Shown piece by piece: positions 63,445-64,000 of a DNA stretch of 64,000 nt. The translations under genes were made by a program, and so were the position numbers. The notes below the pieces were generated by a model. The model made no database searches and was not told the origin of the DNA. It was given only the letters and a program-made list of their open reading frames with translations. The DNA comes from Pontixanthobacter rizhaonensis (GTDB taxonomy: Bacteria; Pseudomonadota; Alphaproteobacteria; Sphingomonadales; Sphingomonadaceae), in contig NZ_JABCRE010000002.1 of the NCBI RefSeq assembly GCF_012972675.1, forward strand, positions 106,001-170,000, in the 5' to 3' direction. Position 1 is the first letter of the stretch. Each line of letters opens with the position of its first letter.

Positions 63445-64000
63445 TTATCCCGGCTGTGCTGCTGATTGGCCCGGGTCGCTTGTTGTTGGCATTGCATCTC
63501 GTTGACGCAGCATGGCCCATGTTTCTTTGACCACGTTTGGCCATAGGAACCACATCACTACGGTATAGGTTACACCGCCCGTCGCAGCCAAAATCAGTAG
63601 CTCTATTGGTGCCAAGAGATTAGCTGTCAGCAGCTTTGCCGATGTGACAGTTGCGGCCATGATCGCGCAGCCGACCACTGCCGGCAGCAATTCGCGGACA
63701 AGATCGGTGAATTTCACTTTGATAGCGGGCAGCGTCAGCAGCAGTGTCGCAGCGAGTAATCCGGGCGCAGCAATCCACCATGCATGGACAAGCCCGATGG
63801 GGCCGCTGGAAATGCCGTAAAGGAAAGCCGCAGGGAAAATCACCGCACCGACTATGCTGCTCATAACATATATGCGGGGCCGGCCGATGGCGTTGGTCGC
63901 CGGGGAACAGACGATTTGTAGTGCGAAGAACGGCATCGCCAGCGCCAGCCCAGCGGCGATAGGCGCCATCTCTGTCCATTTCGGCCCGAACAATGTCAGA
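63445..64000 (-). CDS. Polysaccharide flippase (Wzx/MATE-like), C-terminal fragment
   Basis: This is the 3' part of an oligosaccharide flippase; its beginning lies beyond the window end. About five membrane helices are visible (PFFALQIVCSPATNAIGRPR, VIFPAAFLYGISSGPIGLVHAWWIAAPGLLAATLLL) with a Ser/Gln-rich tail. Such proteins move lipid-linked repeat units across the inner membrane. The residues AlaThrAsnAlaIleGlyArgPro are typical. Polysaccharide genes are presumed upstream of it. Confidence 0.75.
   Translation of the reverse strand, partial: LTLFGPKWTEMAPIAAGLALAMPFFALQIVCSPATNAIGRPRIYVMSSIVGAVIFPAAFLYGISSGPIGLVHAWWIAAPGLLAATLLLTLPAIKVKFTDLVRELLPAVVGCAIMAATVTSAKLLTANLLAPIELLILAATGGVTYTVVMWFLWPNVVKETWAMLRQRDAMPTTSDPGQSAAQPG

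Noticed and set aside
1..64000. Prophage, insertion sequence, CRISPR array, rRNA operon or replication origin
   Set aside because: No integrase, transposase, Cas gene, spaced repeats, rRNA stretch or DnaA-box cluster was seen on either strand.

Overview
The window comes from an alphaproteobacterial chromosome, most likely the order Sphingomonadales, family Erythrobacteraceae. I infer this from the gene content: an Oar-type TonB-dependent receptor with its own TonB, a ccoI-ccoS-hemN end of a cytochrome cbb3 locus, an ndufA12-DUF2155-aat cluster, COQ9 and ubiquinol-cytochrome c chaperone genes, HslV with a long propeptide, and lineage-typical small hypothetical proteins. No rRNA operon, prophage, insertion sequence, CRISPR array or replication origin is visible. 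Coding density is high and most genes sit in short operons with ATGA stop/start overlaps.

Layout. 1-2.1 kb: end of a cbb3 oxidase assembly locus (ccoI, ccoS, small Cys-rich protein, hemN with an FNR-like box). 2.1-8.9 kb: CPA2 antiporter and GH42 beta-galactosidase, then a queuosine-precursor transporter, a CNT nucleoside transporter and a 2OG-Fe(II) oxygenase. 9.1-15.9 kb: Oar receptor, TonB, GDP-mannose genes (manC, manA-like) and a DUF2721 protein. 15.9-19.9 kb: TelA/XpaC-like/PHA-system operon and a divergent DUF389 membrane protein. 19.9-24.6 kb: fatty acyl-AMP ligase, recX, DUF192, ndufA12, DUF2155 and aat. 24.7-33.7 kb: tRNA-Trp, secE, nusG, rplK and rplA, split by a 49-aa ORF, an AgcS symporter, a surface jelly-roll/DUF11 protein, a Tat-lipoprotein vanadium haloperoxidase and an outer-membrane barrel.

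33.7-44.2 kb: lipocalin, FemAB-like GNAT plus polysaccharide deacetylase, cinA-N protein, Baeyer-Villiger-type monooxygenase, TonB-dependent receptor, a two-gene unit (malonyltransferase-like protein plus fused alpha-beta E1 dehydrogenase) and tRNA-Ser(GCT). 44.3-51.3 kb: DUF1134 protein, aromatic aminotransferase, a helix-turn-helix-like hypothetical, ribE, ribD, a coiled-coil membrane protein, YgjP-like peptidase, YcgN and SCO. 51.3-64 kb: ankyrin protein, COQ9, ssb, DUF177, ubiquinol-cytochrome c chaperone, bamE, hslVU, ACT protein, M16 protease, ATM1-type ABC exporter, double-DTG aspartic protease and the end of a polysaccharide flippase.

How the genes work together. Several blocks serve aerobic and microaerobic respiration (cbb3 assembly, hemN, NDUFA12, COQ9, cytochrome bc1 chaperone, SCO). 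Others serve the envelope (Oar/TonB, GDP-mannose, deacetylase/GNAT, BamE, lipocalin, flippase). The least explained pieces are the E1-fusion/acyltransferase unit, the accessory genes inside the usually compact secE-nusG-rplKA region, and the transporter/oxygenase neighbourhood at 5.8-8.9 kb. I found no single unmistakable new system; these three are the best candidates.
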